A stretch of 46,375 nt of DNA from positions 597,831 to 644,205 of the forward strand of contig NZ_QREM01000007.1 of assembly GCF_003353015.1 (NCBI RefSeq), read 5' to 3'. How positions within the stretch are numbered: the stretch's first letter is position 1; each line of letters starts with the position of its first letter. A program made the translations under genes and the position numbers. Below the pieces are notes generated by a model, which was not told the DNA's origin, did no database searches, and saw only the letters and a program-made list of their open reading frames with translations. Positions 27,448-36,253 of the stretch are shown piece after piece. The stretch is from Xanthomonas arboricola. Lineage in GTDB: Bacteria > Pseudomonadota > Gammaproteobacteria > Xanthomonadales > Xanthomonadaceae.

Positions 27448-27453
27448 GCGGCG

Positions 27454-28791
27454 ATGGCCGACCGTAACGAACAGATCCTCACCCCCAGCCAGCTCAACAC
27501 GCTCGCGCGCGACCTGCTGGAAGGCAGCTTCCCGCTGGTGTGGGTGGAAGCAGAGCTGAGCAGCGTCACGCGCCCGTCCTCGGGCCACCTGTACTTCACG
27601 CTCAAGGACGCGCGCGCGCAGGTCCGTTGCGCGATGTTCAAGCCCAAGAGCACCTGGCTGAAGTTCCAGCCGCGCGAAGGCCTGCGCGTGCTCGCACGCG
27701 GACGTCTCACCCTGTACGAAGCGCGCGGCGACTACCAGCTGGTGCTTGACCACATGGAAGAGGCCGGCGAAGGCGCCTTGCGTCGCGCCTTCGACGAGCT
27801 GCGCGCGCGTCTTGCCGCCGAAGGCCTGTTCGATGCCGAGCGCAAGCAGCCATTGCCGGCGCATGTGCGGCGGCTGGCGGTGATCACCTCGCCCAGCGGT
27901 GCGGCGGTACGCGATGTGCTCAGCGTCCTGGCGCGCCGCTTTCCGTTGCTGGAAGTGGACCTGTTGCCGTCGCTGGTGCAGGGCGACAGCGCCGCCGCGC
28001 AACTCACCGCGTTGCTGCAGCGCGCCGATGCGTGCGGGCGCTACGACGTCATCCTGCTCACCCGTGGCGGCGGCTCGCTGGAAGACCTGTGGGCCTTCAA
28101 CGACGAGCGCCTGGCCCGCGCGATTGCCGCCGCGCGCACGCCGGTGGTGTCGGCGGTCGGGCACGAGACCGACTTCAGCCTCAGCGATTTCGTGGCCGAC
28201 GTGCGTGCGCCCACGCCGTCGGTGGCGGCGGAACTGCTGGTACCCGATCAGCGCGAGCTGGTTGCGCGCGTGCGGCGCGCGCAGGCGCGCATGGCCCAGC
28301 TGCAGCAGCATGCGCTGGGCACTGCGATGCAGCGCGCCGACCGGCTCGCCTTGCGCCTGCGTGCACACAGCCCGCAGGCGCGCCTGCAGCTGTTGCAGCG
28401 CCGCCAGCAGGATGCCGGACGCCAACTGCGCGCGCGCATGACCCAGGTGCTGGAGCGCCTGCAGGCGCGCGTGCAACGGTCGCAGGCCCGCCTGCAGGCG
28501 CACAACCCGCAACGCGACCTGGCCACGCTGCAACAACGGCTGCGTGCACTGCATCCGCAGGCGGCGGTGCAGCGGCGCCTGCAGCACGAGCAACTGCGGC
28601 TGCGCAGCCTGGCACGCTCGCTGGAAGCGGTCAGCCCGCTGGCCACCGTCGCGCGTGGCTACGCCATCGTGACCCGCCGCGCCGATGGCAGCGTGGTGCG
28701 CAGCGCCGCCGCGGTCAGCGCCGGCGAGCGCCTGCGCGCGCAGCTGGCCGATGGCAGCGTCGCGGTGCGGGTCGAACCGGGCGAGGCCTGA
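27454..28791 (+). CDS. xseA: Exodeoxyribonuclease VII large subunit
   Basis: A 445-residue catalytic subunit of exonuclease VII, which degrades single-stranded DNA from both ends. An N-terminal OB-fold (about 10-105) includes [23 protein letters not shown]. The catalytic region follows, with [65 protein letters not shown]. The long helical stretch 265-390, rich in Gln, Arg and Leu, is the XseB-binding coiled coil. The small subunit gene is not in this window. The start agrees with the family ([15 protein letters not shown]). Confidence 0.95.
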   Translation: MADRNEQILTPSQLNTLARDLLEGSFPLVWVEAELSSVTRPSSGHLYFTLKDARAQVRCAMFKPKSTWLKFQPREGLRVLARGRLTLYEARGDYQLVLDHMEEAGEGALRRAFDELRARLAAEGLFDAERKQPLPAHVRRLAVITSPSGAAVRDVLSVLARRFPLLEVDLLPSLVQGDSAAAQLTALLQRADACGRYDVILLTRGGGSLEDLWAFNDERLARAIAAARTPVVSAVGHETDFSLSDFVADVRAPTPSVAAELLVPDQRELVARVRRAQARMAQLQQHALGTAMQRADRLALRLRAHSPQARLQLLQRRQQDAGRQLRARMTQVLERLQARVQRSQARLQAHNPQRDLATLQQRLRALHPQAAVQRRLQHEQLRLRSLARSLEAVSPLATVARGYAIVTRRADGSVVRSAAAVSAGERLRAQLADGSVAVRVEPGEA

Positions 28792-28812
28792 TATCGGAAG
28801 GCATCACGCGCG

Positions 28813-30060
28813 CTAACCATGACCCGGCGTCTGCGCCGCCTGCTGCCAGCCCTGCAGCAGCAGCCCGGCCAGCGCCGCCGGATCGTGGTCGAAATGATGC
28901 CCGCCCGGACGCGCCACCACCTGCACGCCCCGCGCGCGCAGCTCCGGGCACAGCGTGTCCTTTTCCTGCTCGCCGTAGATGCATTGCAGGCGATGCGCGT
29001 CCAGCGCCTGGATCGCCGGTTCCACATCCCGCTCGGCATCGTTGTGCCAGCCCAGCCAGCCACCGACGCGCACCTTGAAATCGGCCTGATGCGCAAGGCC
29101 CAGCAGGCTGACGAACTGCACCGATGCGCGCTGCTGCGGCGACAGCTCGGGATAGGCAAACGGCAGCACATCGGCGCCGAACGAATAACCCACCAGGGCC
29201 ACGTGCTGGATATGCCAGCGCTGCCGGTAGCTCGCGATCACCCGGTCCAGGTCCGCCGCGACCTGCTGCGGCGTGCGGCTGGCCCAGAAGTAGCGCAGGC
29301 TGTTCCAGCCCACCACCGACACGCCCTGCTGCTGCAGCTGCGCGGCGATGCCCTTGTCCAGCTCGCGCCAGCCGCCGTCGCCGGACAGCATCACCACCAT
29401 GCGGTCGCTGCCGGGCGCGTGCAGTTCGACCAGTGGCAGATCGCCCACGCCGTGCGCCCGGGCGGTCAGGAAATGGCCACGGGTGGCGGCGGCGATCTGC
29501 ATCGGGCTGGCAGCGTCGACCAGATCGTCGAGGAAGCCCTGGTTGGCATCGGGCATGTCGCGTGCGCAGGCCAGGCCGCCAGCGCTGGCACCGCCATCGG
29601 CGACAACCGCGCCGCCCAGCACGTCGGGCGCGGCCGAGGCCAGCGCCTGCCGCGCCAGCACCGCGCCATCGCCCTGCCCCACCAGGACCGGCGGCAGGAA
29701 CGCATCGACATGCTCGGCGCGCAGCAACTTCTTGCCCAGGCGTTCGGCATCGTCGGCCAGGGAGCTGCAGGCTGCGTGATGCGTGCGCACCCGTTCGCGA
29801 TAGCTGGCGGTATCGACCACCGCGACCAGCGCGCCATCGTTGCTCAGCATCTCGGCAAGCCGCTGGCCGTCCTGTGCATGGCCGCTGTCGGGCAACAGCA
29901 CCACCATGGCCTTCGGCGTGCCTTCCGGACGCAGCACCTCCACCGAGCGGTAATGCCCGGCGGTATTTCCGTCCTGCAGATGCCGCGCCACGGCGTAGCC
30001 ACTCCCGCCGATCAGCAGGAGTGCGACGACCCAACGAAACAGTTTGATTCCCCAGCCCAT
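28813..30060 (-). CDS. AcvB/VirJ-like periplasmic virulence-factor hydrolase
   Basis: A 415-residue alpha/beta-hydrolase of the virulence-factor AcvB/VirJ family. One membrane segment or signal peptide (about 8-24) precedes two hydrolase-like halves; the C-terminal half holds the nucleophile elbow GYSFGAD with S293 and the end motif PGGHHFDHD supplying the histidine. Agrobacterium AcvB is reported to hydrolyse lysyl-phosphatidylglycerol in the periplasm, a possible activity here but unproven. The ATG at 30060 follows GAGGA and starts the signal sequence; a GTG at 30126 would add 22 residues without a good ribosome-binding site. No lpiA-like gene is adjacent. Confidence 0.82.
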   Translation of the reverse strand: MGWGIKLFRWVVALLLIGGSGYAVARHLQDGNTAGHYRSVEVLRPEGTPKAMVVLLPDSGHAQDGQRLAEMLSNDGALVAVVDTASYRERVRTHHAACSSLADDAERLGKKLLRAEHVDAFLPPVLVGQGDGAVLARQALASAAPDVLGGAVVADGGASAGGLACARDMPDANQGFLDDLVDAASPMQIAAATRGHFLTARAHGVGDLPLVELHAPGSDRMVVMLSGDGGWRELDKGIAAQLQQQGVSVVGWNSLRYFWASRTPQQVAADLDRVIASYRQRWHIQHVALVGYSFGADVLPFAYPELSPQQRASVQFVSLLGLAHQADFKVRVGGWLGWHNDAERDVEPAIQALDAHRLQCIYGEQEKDTLCPELRARGVQVVARPGGHHFDHDPAALAGLLLQGWQQAAQTPGHG

Positions 30061-30309
30061 CACCGCAGTCCTCGCAAGCGCTGGCGCTTGGACAGCGGCC
30101 AGGGTGACCGGTTCCGGCGCGATCACGGTCGGTGTTCGCTGCGGTTAAGCTGGCGCGCTCACCTCGGTGTGTGGCCGCCTCGACGCGGCAAACCGTGCAC
30201 GTCGTCGATGTCGCGCCCCGAGAAGCGGATATGGCACAGCATGGCGATCAGCGATCCCTGGCCATGCGGGCGCAAAACCGCGCATGCACACCGGCAACGC
30301 AACTGCGCC

Positions 30310-32172
30310 CTAGATCCCGCGCGCCAGGCGAAAGCCGATCCGTGCGCTGGTGCTGTCCGAATCCTGCGACTGCCGCCAGGCCGCACGCGTCTGCTGCGGC
30401 GAGTTGGCCCAGCTGCCGCCGCGGATCATGCGCTGCCGGCACCCTGGGTTGTACCAGGCTGCACCGTCGGCCGGCGCGCGGCGGTAGCTGGCATGCCAGC
30501 AGTCGGCCACCCACTCGCTCAGGTTACCGCCCATGTCGTGCAGGCCCCAGGCGTTGGCGCGGAAACTGCCGACCGGCGCCGGTCCCCAGAAGCCGTCGCC
30601 GTAGCCGACAAAGCCGTTGTTCCAGTGCCGGCCGCTGCGCGAGACATCGTTGCCGCCGGTGAAGTTGCCCGCATCCAGCGGCGGCGAGCCGGCATTGCCC
30701 CAGGGATAGCGCCCGGTGCTGCCGGCGCGCACCGCGTATTCGAATTCGGCCTCGCTGGGCACGTGGTAGTGGCGGCCGGTCTGTTCCGACAGCCAGCTCG
30801 CATAGGCTTCGGCGTCGCGGATGCTGACGTGCATCACCGGGCTGTTGGGGGCGGCCTGCGCGCCGTTGTAGTCGGACTGCCAATCCACCCCGCTGCGGCG
30901 GATGAAGTTGCCGCTGCGCTCGTCGTACACCACCGAATGCCCGCGCCGGGTGGCGCGCGGGCGGGCGCCGGTCGCCTCGACGAACTGGCGGAACTCGGCG
31001 ACCGTCACCTCGGTGATCGACAACGCAAAGCCACGCGCGAAACGCACGTAGTGCGAGGGCCGCTCGTTGTCGGAGGCGCCGGGCTCGGCATCGCCTGCGC
31101 CCATCTGGAACGCGCCATGCGGCACCACGATCATCTGCGGACCGCGCCCGCCGAGCTTGAGTCCATCGGTGAACACCTGCCCGGGGCGGAAGCTGCCGTA
31201 ATGGGTGGCCAGTTCCAGCCGCCGCCGCAGATCGCCGGCCACCGCATCGCCCGGATCGGCGATGCGCAGTACCTCGGCCAGTGTTTCGCCGGCCGCCTTG
31301 AGGCCGCGCGGCGAGGTCAGATCGTGCAGGCCGGCGTCGTGCAAGGCGGCAATCTGCGCACGCCGCATGCGCTCGATCCGCGCACGCGCGTCGGCGATGG
31401 TGGGCGCGCGCTCACGTACCTGGCCTGCCATCTGCAACCAGTAGCGTGCGCCGATGAAATCGCTCGCTTCCGCAGCCTGTTCGGCGCGTGCCAGCAGGCC
31501 GCTTTCCACCGCAGCCAGGCCCTGACGCGTGCGCGGGTTGTCCGGATCCAGCTGCGCCGCATCGCGGAAGTTGACCAGCGCCCCGTTGCCATCCTCGCCC
31601 AGACGACCGCCGCGCAGATCCTCCTCGCCGGCGCGGTTGAAACTCAGCGCCCGCTGCGCGGTTTCCACCGCGCGTTGCAGCGCGCGCACCTTCGGATCCT
31701 GCGGGGCGAGCGCCAGCGCCACGATGGCCAGCTCACGCGCCTGTTCCAGCGCACTGTCCTGGCGGTCGGTCTGCTCGATCAGCGCCTGGCCACGCTCGAT
31801 CAAGCGGCGTCGCGCCTGTTCCAGCCCGCGCCGACTGGCTGCGTCCTTGCCGTCGGCGCGTTGCTGGATGGCCAGGTACAGCGGAATCGCATCCTCGCCA
31901 TCGCGAAACAGCCGATCCTCCTGCAAGGCCTGGTCGGCGCGCTTGCGCGCCTGCGCCAGCGTCTGATCGCCCAGGTCCACCGGCGGTGGCTGCCATTGCG
32001 CCACGGTCTCGGCGGATTCCTCGCCACCGATGGATACATTCGGCTTGCTAGGAACCGCGGCGGCAGCTTGCGGCGCCGCGGCAGGCGCCGGCGTCGGTGT
32101 CCGCGAACAGGCGCACACGCTTAGCGCGACCAATGCCCACGCTGCGATCCGGTTACCGCACTCACCCACCAC
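30310..32172 (-). CDS. Formylglycine-generating-enzyme-fold (SUMF1) lipoprotein, non-canonical active site
   Basis: A 620-residue envelope protein. The N-terminus is a signal with a cysteine pair (SVCAC), suggesting lipidation, then an Ala/Pro-rich spacer. Residues 65-330 or so are helical, charged and TPR-like (VALALAPQDPKVRALQRAVETAQRAL). Residues 345-620 are a SUMF1 domain (IVVPHGAFQMGAGDAEPGASDNERPSHYV, VPSEAEFEYAVRAGSTGRYPWGN, RGGSWANSPQQTRAAWRQ, IGFRLARG). The two cysteines that true formylglycine-generating enzymes carry after GGS are absent, so a structural or other role is likely. The GTG at 32172 follows AAGGAG, supporting this start. Confidence 0.83.
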   Translation of the reverse strand: MVGECGNRIAAWALVALSVCACSRTPTPAPAAAPQAAAAVPSKPNVSIGGEESAETVAQWQPPPVDLGDQTLAQARKRADQALQEDRLFRDGEDAIPLYLAIQQRADGKDAASRRGLEQARRRLIERGQALIEQTDRQDSALEQARELAIVALALAPQDPKVRALQRAVETAQRALSFNRAGEEDLRGGRLGEDGNGALVNFRDAAQLDPDNPRTRQGLAAVESGLLARAEQAAEASDFIGARYWLQMAGQVRERAPTIADARARIERMRRAQIAALHDAGLHDLTSPRGLKAAGETLAEVLRIADPGDAVAGDLRRRLELATHYGSFRPGQVFTDGLKLGGRGPQMIVVPHGAFQMGAGDAEPGASDNERPSHYVRFARGFALSITEVTVAEFRQFVEATGARPRATRRGHSVVYDERSGNFIRRSGVDWQSDYNGAQAAPNSPVMHVSIRDAEAYASWLSEQTGRHYHVPSEAEFEYAVRAGSTGRYPWGNAGSPPLDAGNFTGGNDVSRSGRHWNNGFVGYGDGFWGPAPVGSFRANAWGLHDMGGNLSEWVADCWHASYRRAPADGAAWYNPGCRQRMIRGGSWANSPQQTRAAWRQSQDSDSTSARIGFRLARGI

Positions 32173-32266
32173 CTGCTCCTTCCAGTGCTCTGCCGCACGA
32201 CAGGCGATCGCGACGTTAGGCTATTCTGCGCGTTCTGCGCAAACCCTTGCTGTCGACGGAAATCAC

Positions 32267-33361
32267 GTGCCCCATTGGATCACCCACCCCTCCGAGCTGA
32301 CCGAACGCCTGCAGGCATCGCGTCCGTCCCGCATTGGCCTGGATACCGAATTCATCCGCGAACGCACCTACTGGCCGCAACTGGCGCTGGTGCAGATGGC
32401 CATCGGCGAGGAGATCCTGTTGATCGACCCGCTGATCCCGGGCATGAACGAGGCGCTCAAGGCATGGTTGACTGCCACCGACATCGTCAAGGTGATGCAT
32501 AGCGCCAGCGAGGATCTGGTCACCTTCAAATGCGCGTGCGGGGTGTTGCCGCGGCCGTTGTTCGATACCCAGATCGCCGCCGCGCTGGCGGGTGTGGGTG
32601 GCGGCATGGGCTATCAGAAGCTGGTGCAGGAAGTGACCGGCACCTTGCTGAGCAAGGGCGAGACGCGCTCGGACTGGATGCGCCGCCCGCTGTCGCCGGC
32701 GCAGCTGGAATACGCCGCCGACGATGTGCGCTACCTGTTCGCCATCCACGACGAACTCACCCGTCGCCTGACCGAGCAGGATCGCCTGGGCTGGCTGGCC
32801 GAAGATGCCGAGCGCCTGCTCGCCACGGTGGAACACGACGATGGCGAGCGCTGGCCGCATGTGAGCCTGCGTACCGCGCAGTTCCTGGAACCGGCGGCGC
32901 AGCGCCGCCTGTTGCGCCTGCTGCGCTGGCGCGACCTGCAGGCGCGCCAGAGCGATCGCCCGCGCAGCTGGATCCTGGACAACGAACTGGCCAGCCAGCT
33001 GGCGCGGTTTCCGCCGGCCGACCTGGACGCCCTGCTGCGCCAGTTCGACAAGTTCCCCAAGGCGCCGCGCAAGCTTGCCGCTGCGGTGTGGGAAGCGCTC
33101 AACACGCCGCTGCCCGACGAAGAGCACGCACCGCTGGCGCAGGCCGCCACCGACGGCAACAAGGCCGTGCTCAAGCGCCTGCAGGATGCGGTGGCCCAGC
33201 GCAGCCGCGAGCTGGGGTTGCCCGACGGCATCCTGGCCTCGCGCCGGCACCTGGAAACCCTGATCGAGCAACGCAGCTGGCCCGCACCGCTGGGGCAATG
33301 GCGCCGCGACGCCCTGGAAGCGCAGCTGACGCCGTTGCTGGAAGACGCTGCAGCACCGTGA
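32267..33361 (+). CDS. rnd: Ribonuclease D
   Basis: A 364-residue 3'-5' exoribonuclease that trims tRNA and other stable RNA ends. The DEDDy catalytic residues are visible: D26 and E28 in LDTEFIRERTYWP, an aspartate in HSASEDL, and tyrosine and aspartate in YAADDVRYL. An HRDC domain (about 205-285) and a second helical domain (about 290-364) follow, as in the family. Translation probably begins at the GTG at 32267 (MPHWITHP); an open frame extends upstream but overlaps the divergent lipoprotein gene. A perfect 6-base hairpin lies ten bases after the stop. Confidence 0.93.
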   Translation: MPHWITHPSELTERLQASRPSRIGLDTEFIRERTYWPQLALVQMAIGEEILLIDPLIPGMNEALKAWLTATDIVKVMHSASEDLVTFKCACGVLPRPLFDTQIAAALAGVGGGMGYQKLVQEVTGTLLSKGETRSDWMRRPLSPAQLEYAADDVRYLFAIHDELTRRLTEQDRLGWLAEDAERLLATVEHDDGERWPHVSLRTAQFLEPAAQRRLLRLLRWRDLQARQSDRPRSWILDNELASQLARFPPADLDALLRQFDKFPKAPRKLAAAVWEALNTPLPDEEHAPLAQAATDGNKAVLKRLQDAVAQRSRELGLPDGILASRRHLETLIEQRSWPAPLGQWRRDALEAQLTPLLEDAAAP

Positions 33362-33822
33362 CCTGACGCAGTGGTCCTGCGACCACGCATCCACGCAGTC
33401 CTGGCGACGCGGGAAAAGCGCGAACGACCGGTCACCGGCGCCTCGCCACGACCACGGCGTGAACCAAACAGTCGGGCAGCAGCCTCGCCCATCGCCGCAG
33501 CTGCCTTCGCACGTTGCGCGGTCGGAGCTGGCGCAGTCCCTCGGGACCTGCCTGGCCATCCTGCCGTCGGCATCTGGACGACACTGCGTGCGATGTGTCA
33601 TCCCGCCTGGCCTGCTGCTGTATCGTTATGGCCGGGGTCGCCGCCTGCGCACGCAGGCTCGGCCTTTCAGGACACTGCCAACGCGCGACCGGAGCCGTGC
33701 AAGGCGCCGGTCACGGCATGTGCAGGCATACGCACATGCAACGGCCGCCCCCGGGCCCCATGCCATAATGACGTGCGCCCATCGGGCAACGTCTCCACCC
33801 CTTATTCCGAGGCCATACCTCT
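33362..33822. other. Intergenic region upstream of the H-NS-family gene
   Basis: This 461-base gap has no supported gene; its open frames (for example 33371-33826) lack ribosome-binding sites and recognisable content. It holds a GTGGTC/GACCAC hairpin (33371-33386) near the rnd stop and an 8-base perfect hairpin GCATGTGC/GCACATGC (33716-33739). A CATAAT hexamer at 33764-33769 could be the -10 element for the downstream gene. Confidence 0.5.
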
Positions 33823-34224
33823 GTGAGCAATACCACTTCCAAACTGGATTCCATCGCACAAGCCAAAGCCAAGCTGCTGGACGAACTGCAGAAGCTGGAA
33901 GAACAGGAAAAGACCGAGCGCGCCAGCGAGGCGTCTTCCGCGCATGCCACCATCGTCTCGCTGCTCGAGCAGTTTGCCGGCCACTTCAACACCAAGCAGC
34001 GCAACGATATTGCCGCTTACCTGGGCACCACCACTGCCCGCAAGGAAGTGGTCAAGAGCGGCCGCAGCGAAGTCAAGCCCAAGTACGAACTTCCGCACAC
34101 CGGCGAGACCTGGTCCGGCCGCGGCCGCACGCCCAAGGCCTTCGCCGCCTGGGAAGGCTCGGTGTCGTACAAGGAATGGAAGGCCAAGAACCCGGACCTC
34201 AAGTTCCCGCTGATCCGCGAGTGA
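33823..34224 (+). CDS. H-NS family nucleoid-associated protein
   Basis: A 133-residue small DNA-binding protein of the H-NS family. Residues 5-35 form a charged coiled coil (KLDSIAQAKAKLLDELQKLEEQEKTE) for oligomerisation, and the C-terminal region contains the core motif ETWSGRGRTPKAFAAWEG that inserts into the AT-rich minor groove. Related Xanthomonas proteins (Xrv group) affect hrp and virulence genes, but this copy cannot be assigned to one of them. Translation starts at GTG, with GAGG eleven bases upstream. A hairpin follows seven bases after the stop. Confidence 0.9.
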   Translation: MSNTTSKLDSIAQAKAKLLDELQKLEEQEKTERASEASSAHATIVSLLEQFAGHFNTKQRNDIAAYLGTTTARKEVVKSGRSEVKPKYELPHTGETWSGRGRTPKAFAAWEGSVSYKEWKAKNPDLKFPLIRE

Positions 34225-34230
34225 TTGCCG

Positions 34231-34259
34231 CAGGATCGCGCTCCCGGGCAGCGATCCTG
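34231..34259 (+). terminator. Hairpin behind the H-NS-family gene
   Basis: A perfect 9-base stem, CAGGATCGC/GCGATCCTG, closes an 11-base loop starting seven bases past the stop. There is no clear T-run after it, so it may act as an mRNA 3' end or a weak terminator in front of the tRNA promoter. Confidence 0.5.
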
Positions 34260-34272
34260 TCTGCCGGCCTGC

Positions 34273-34302
34273 TTGGCGAATCGCGCGACATGTGGTTAGA
34301 AT
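34273..34302 (+). promoter_or_regulatory. tRNA-Ala promoter
   Basis: TTGGCG (34273-34278) and TAGAAT (34297-34302) are separated by 18 bases, a reasonable sigma-70 promoter. The tRNA begins ten bases after the -10 hexamer, leaving a very short leader. Confidence 0.6.
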
Positions 34303-34312
34303 CAAGGCACGT

Positions 34313-34388
34313 GGGGCGGTAGCTCAGCTGGGAGAGCGTCGCGTTCGCATCGCGAAGGTCGAGGGTTCGATCCCCTTCCGCTCCACCA
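34313..34388 (+). tRNA. tRNA-Ala (anticodon CGC)
   Basis: A 76-base tRNA with the 3' CCA encoded. The acceptor stem GGGGCGG pairs with CCGCTCC and includes the G3-U70 wobble that defines alanine tRNAs. D-arm (AGCTCAGCTGGGAGAGC), anticodon stem TCGCG/CGCGA and T-arm (GAGGGTTCGATCCCCT) are complete. The anticodon at 34346-34348 is CGC, reading GCG codons. No integrase or attachment-site duplication was found next to it. Confidence 0.97.
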
Positions 34389-34403
34389 CTGCTTCAATCG
34401 TAG

Positions 34404-34437
34404 AGCCTCGGAGACAGCCCAGTTTCCGGGGCTTTTT
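34404..34437 (+). terminator. Terminator after tRNA-Ala
   Basis: The stem AGCCTCGGA (34404-34412) pairs with TCCGGGGCT (34425-34433), with one U-G pair, and is followed by TTTTT at 34433-34437. It lies 15 bases beyond the tRNA CCA end. Confidence 0.8.
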
Positions 34438-34560
34438 CGTGTCGGGCTTTCGCATCGTCGGCGCCTCGGCCCAGAGCGGTGCCTGTGCCAGTGACGGCCA
34501 TGTCGCCGGGATCACATCGCGCGCGCTAACGTCCGTCCGACCATCACGCGGACACATGCC

Positions 34561-34737
34561 ATGAGCAACAAGCAGAGCCAGCCCGACCAGGCCGCCGACG
34601 AACAGCACGGTGTGTCCGAGAGCCAGCAGGATCGCAAACAGGACGAGGCCGCCAAGCAGCGCCCTGGGCAGAAGGACACGCAGATCCACGACGAACAGAC
34701 CCGCCGCCCCAAGGGCAATGCCGGCCAGGGCGAATGA
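34561..34737 (+). CDS. Small hydrophilic protein (58 residues), unknown
   Basis: An ATG-initiated 58-codon frame encoding a strongly hydrophilic, low-complexity protein: about ten glutamines, many Asp, Glu, Lys and Arg, and no hydrophobic segment (begins MSNKQSQPDQAADEQHG, ends RRPKGNAGQGE). Codon third positions are mostly G or C, like neighbouring genes. Composition resembles disordered stress or hydrophilin-like proteins, but no family was recognised. No clear ribosome-binding site is visible. It lies between the tRNA terminator and the GAF-GGDEF gene and is a likely real small gene. Confidence 0.6.
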   Translation: MSNKQSQPDQAADEQHGVSESQQDRKQDEAAKQRPGQKDTQIHDEQTRRPKGNAGQGE

Positions 34738-34941
34738 CCTGACAGGCAGGACGGTGTCGCAACGCATCCGCGCAGCGCCGCGGTCGCTGACCTGCCCGGC
34801 CCGATGTGGCAAGATCGGCGGCAGACTTGGTCCACCCCGCTGGACGAGGTCTGCGCCAACCAACGCGTGCGATGGGCTGCGATGCAGCATCGGCATGTGC
34901 ACATCCATCGCCTGACGGCGCCTTGTTCCGGTGGTCCTCGC

Positions 34942-36021
34942 ATGCAGATTCCCGACGCGTCCGCGTTGCACCTCGTCCACGCGACGCTGCTGCCGGGCGA
35001 TGCCGCCGTCGCCGCACAGATGCCGGCCAACGAGGACGAGCGGCTGGCTGCATTGCAGGACTACCAGCTGCTGGACACCGCGCCCGAGCCGGTCTACGAC
35101 GCCTTCACCTCGATCGCCGCAGCGGCCTGCCGTACGCCGATGGCGCTGATTTCGCTGATCGACACCCAGCGCCAGTGGTTCAAGGCGAAGCTGGGCATGG
35201 TGCCGAGCGAAACCCCGCGCGAGCTGTCGTTCTGTGCGCACGCGATCCTCGAACCGGATCAGGTGATGGAAGTGGGCGATACCCAATTGGACGCGCGCTT
35301 CGTGGGGAATGCGCTGGTCACCGGCGAGCCGCAGATCCGCTTCTACGCCGGCGCCCCGCTGCTGACCCCCGACGGGATCGCGCTGGGCACGCTGTGCGTG
35401 CTGGACCGTACCCCCCGACGCCTGTCGGTCGCCGAGCGTGACGCACTGCAGGCACTGGCCAGGCAGGTCGTCAACACCATCGAGTTGCAGCGTGCGGCCA
35501 GGCTGGTCGAGCTGGACGCATTGCGCGATGACCTCACCGGCGTGTGGAATCGCGCCGGCCTGGAGCAGGCACTGCAGACGCTGGCACAGGGATCGGAGAC
35601 GGCCGCGTCGCCATCGCTTGCGCTGGCGCTGATCGACCTGGACGGCTTCAAGCGGCTGAAGCTGCAGGCTGGAACGGCAGCAGCGGACGCCACGTTGGTC
35701 CAGGCTGCCAGGATGATCGAAGCGCAGCTGCCGGTGACCGCCACGGTGGCGCGGTTGAGCCGCGACCAGTTCTGTGTCGCAGTGCCGGAGACAGCGGCGA
35801 CCGAGGCCATGGAGATGATCGAGGACGTGCGCAGGGCGATCGAAGCGGCGCGCTGGCCAGCCGGCACACTGACGATCAGCGCCGGCCTGGTCGAGGTGGC
35901 GGCCGGTGCGTCGCTCGACAGCAACGCCTTGCTGGCGCGTGCACGGCACGCCCTGCAGGGCGCGATCGGCAAGGGACGCAACTGCGTGCATCGTTTCGAT
36001 GGCTGGCATCGGCAGGACTGA
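34942..36021 (+). CDS. GAF domain protein with degenerate GGDEF domain
   Basis: A 359-residue soluble signalling protein. A GAF domain (about 40-175) begins after DERLAALQDYQLLDTAPEPVYDAFTSIAAAAC and contains the common IDTQRQWFKAKLGM and ELSFCAHAI segments. A GGDEF domain (about 190-355) follows with DDLTGVWNRAGLEQAL and IDLDGFKRLK, but the signature is SRDQF (273-277) instead of GGDEF, so cyclase activity is unlikely; it may bind c-di-GMP or GTP or act through contacts. The ATG at 34942 is preferred; an ATG-open frame from 34804 would add 46 residues of atypical composition. Confidence 0.83.
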   Translation: MQIPDASALHLVHATLLPGDAAVAAQMPANEDERLAALQDYQLLDTAPEPVYDAFTSIAAAACRTPMALISLIDTQRQWFKAKLGMVPSETPRELSFCAHAILEPDQVMEVGDTQLDARFVGNALVTGEPQIRFYAGAPLLTPDGIALGTLCVLDRTPRRLSVAERDALQALARQVVNTIELQRAARLVELDALRDDLTGVWNRAGLEQALQTLAQGSETAASPSLALALIDLDGFKRLKLQAGTAAADATLVQAARMIEAQLPVTATVARLSRDQFCVAVPETAATEAMEMIEDVRRAIEAARWPAGTLTISAGLVEVAAGASLDSNALLARARHALQGAIGKGRNCVHRFDGWHRQD

Positions 36022-36253
36022 GTGGCAGGCCAGGCGCAGGTCCGGCGAGGTCGATCACCGCGTCGTCCATCGGTAAGGCCCCCAGCCCCGGGCAGCGCGG
36101 CGTCATCCGCCCACGGCTGCCCGTTTCCCGCTGCAGCCGTGCCGGTTGCGGATGTCTCGCGCGTGCACGTGACCACCTGGTTGGCAGCTGGTCCCGTGTA
36201 GCGGCCAGCCACCAGGCCGGTGCGCAGGGGGGTGCCAGCTGCGCCCGATTAGG

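Noticed and set aside
28819-32124. 1,101-codon open frame antisense to the AcvB-like and SUMF1-fold genes
   Set aside because: Spans two real genes and their gap with no family features.
34313-34440. tRNA-Ala as a genomic-island attachment site
   Set aside because: No integrase, no repeated tRNA 3' end and no composition shift was found nearby.
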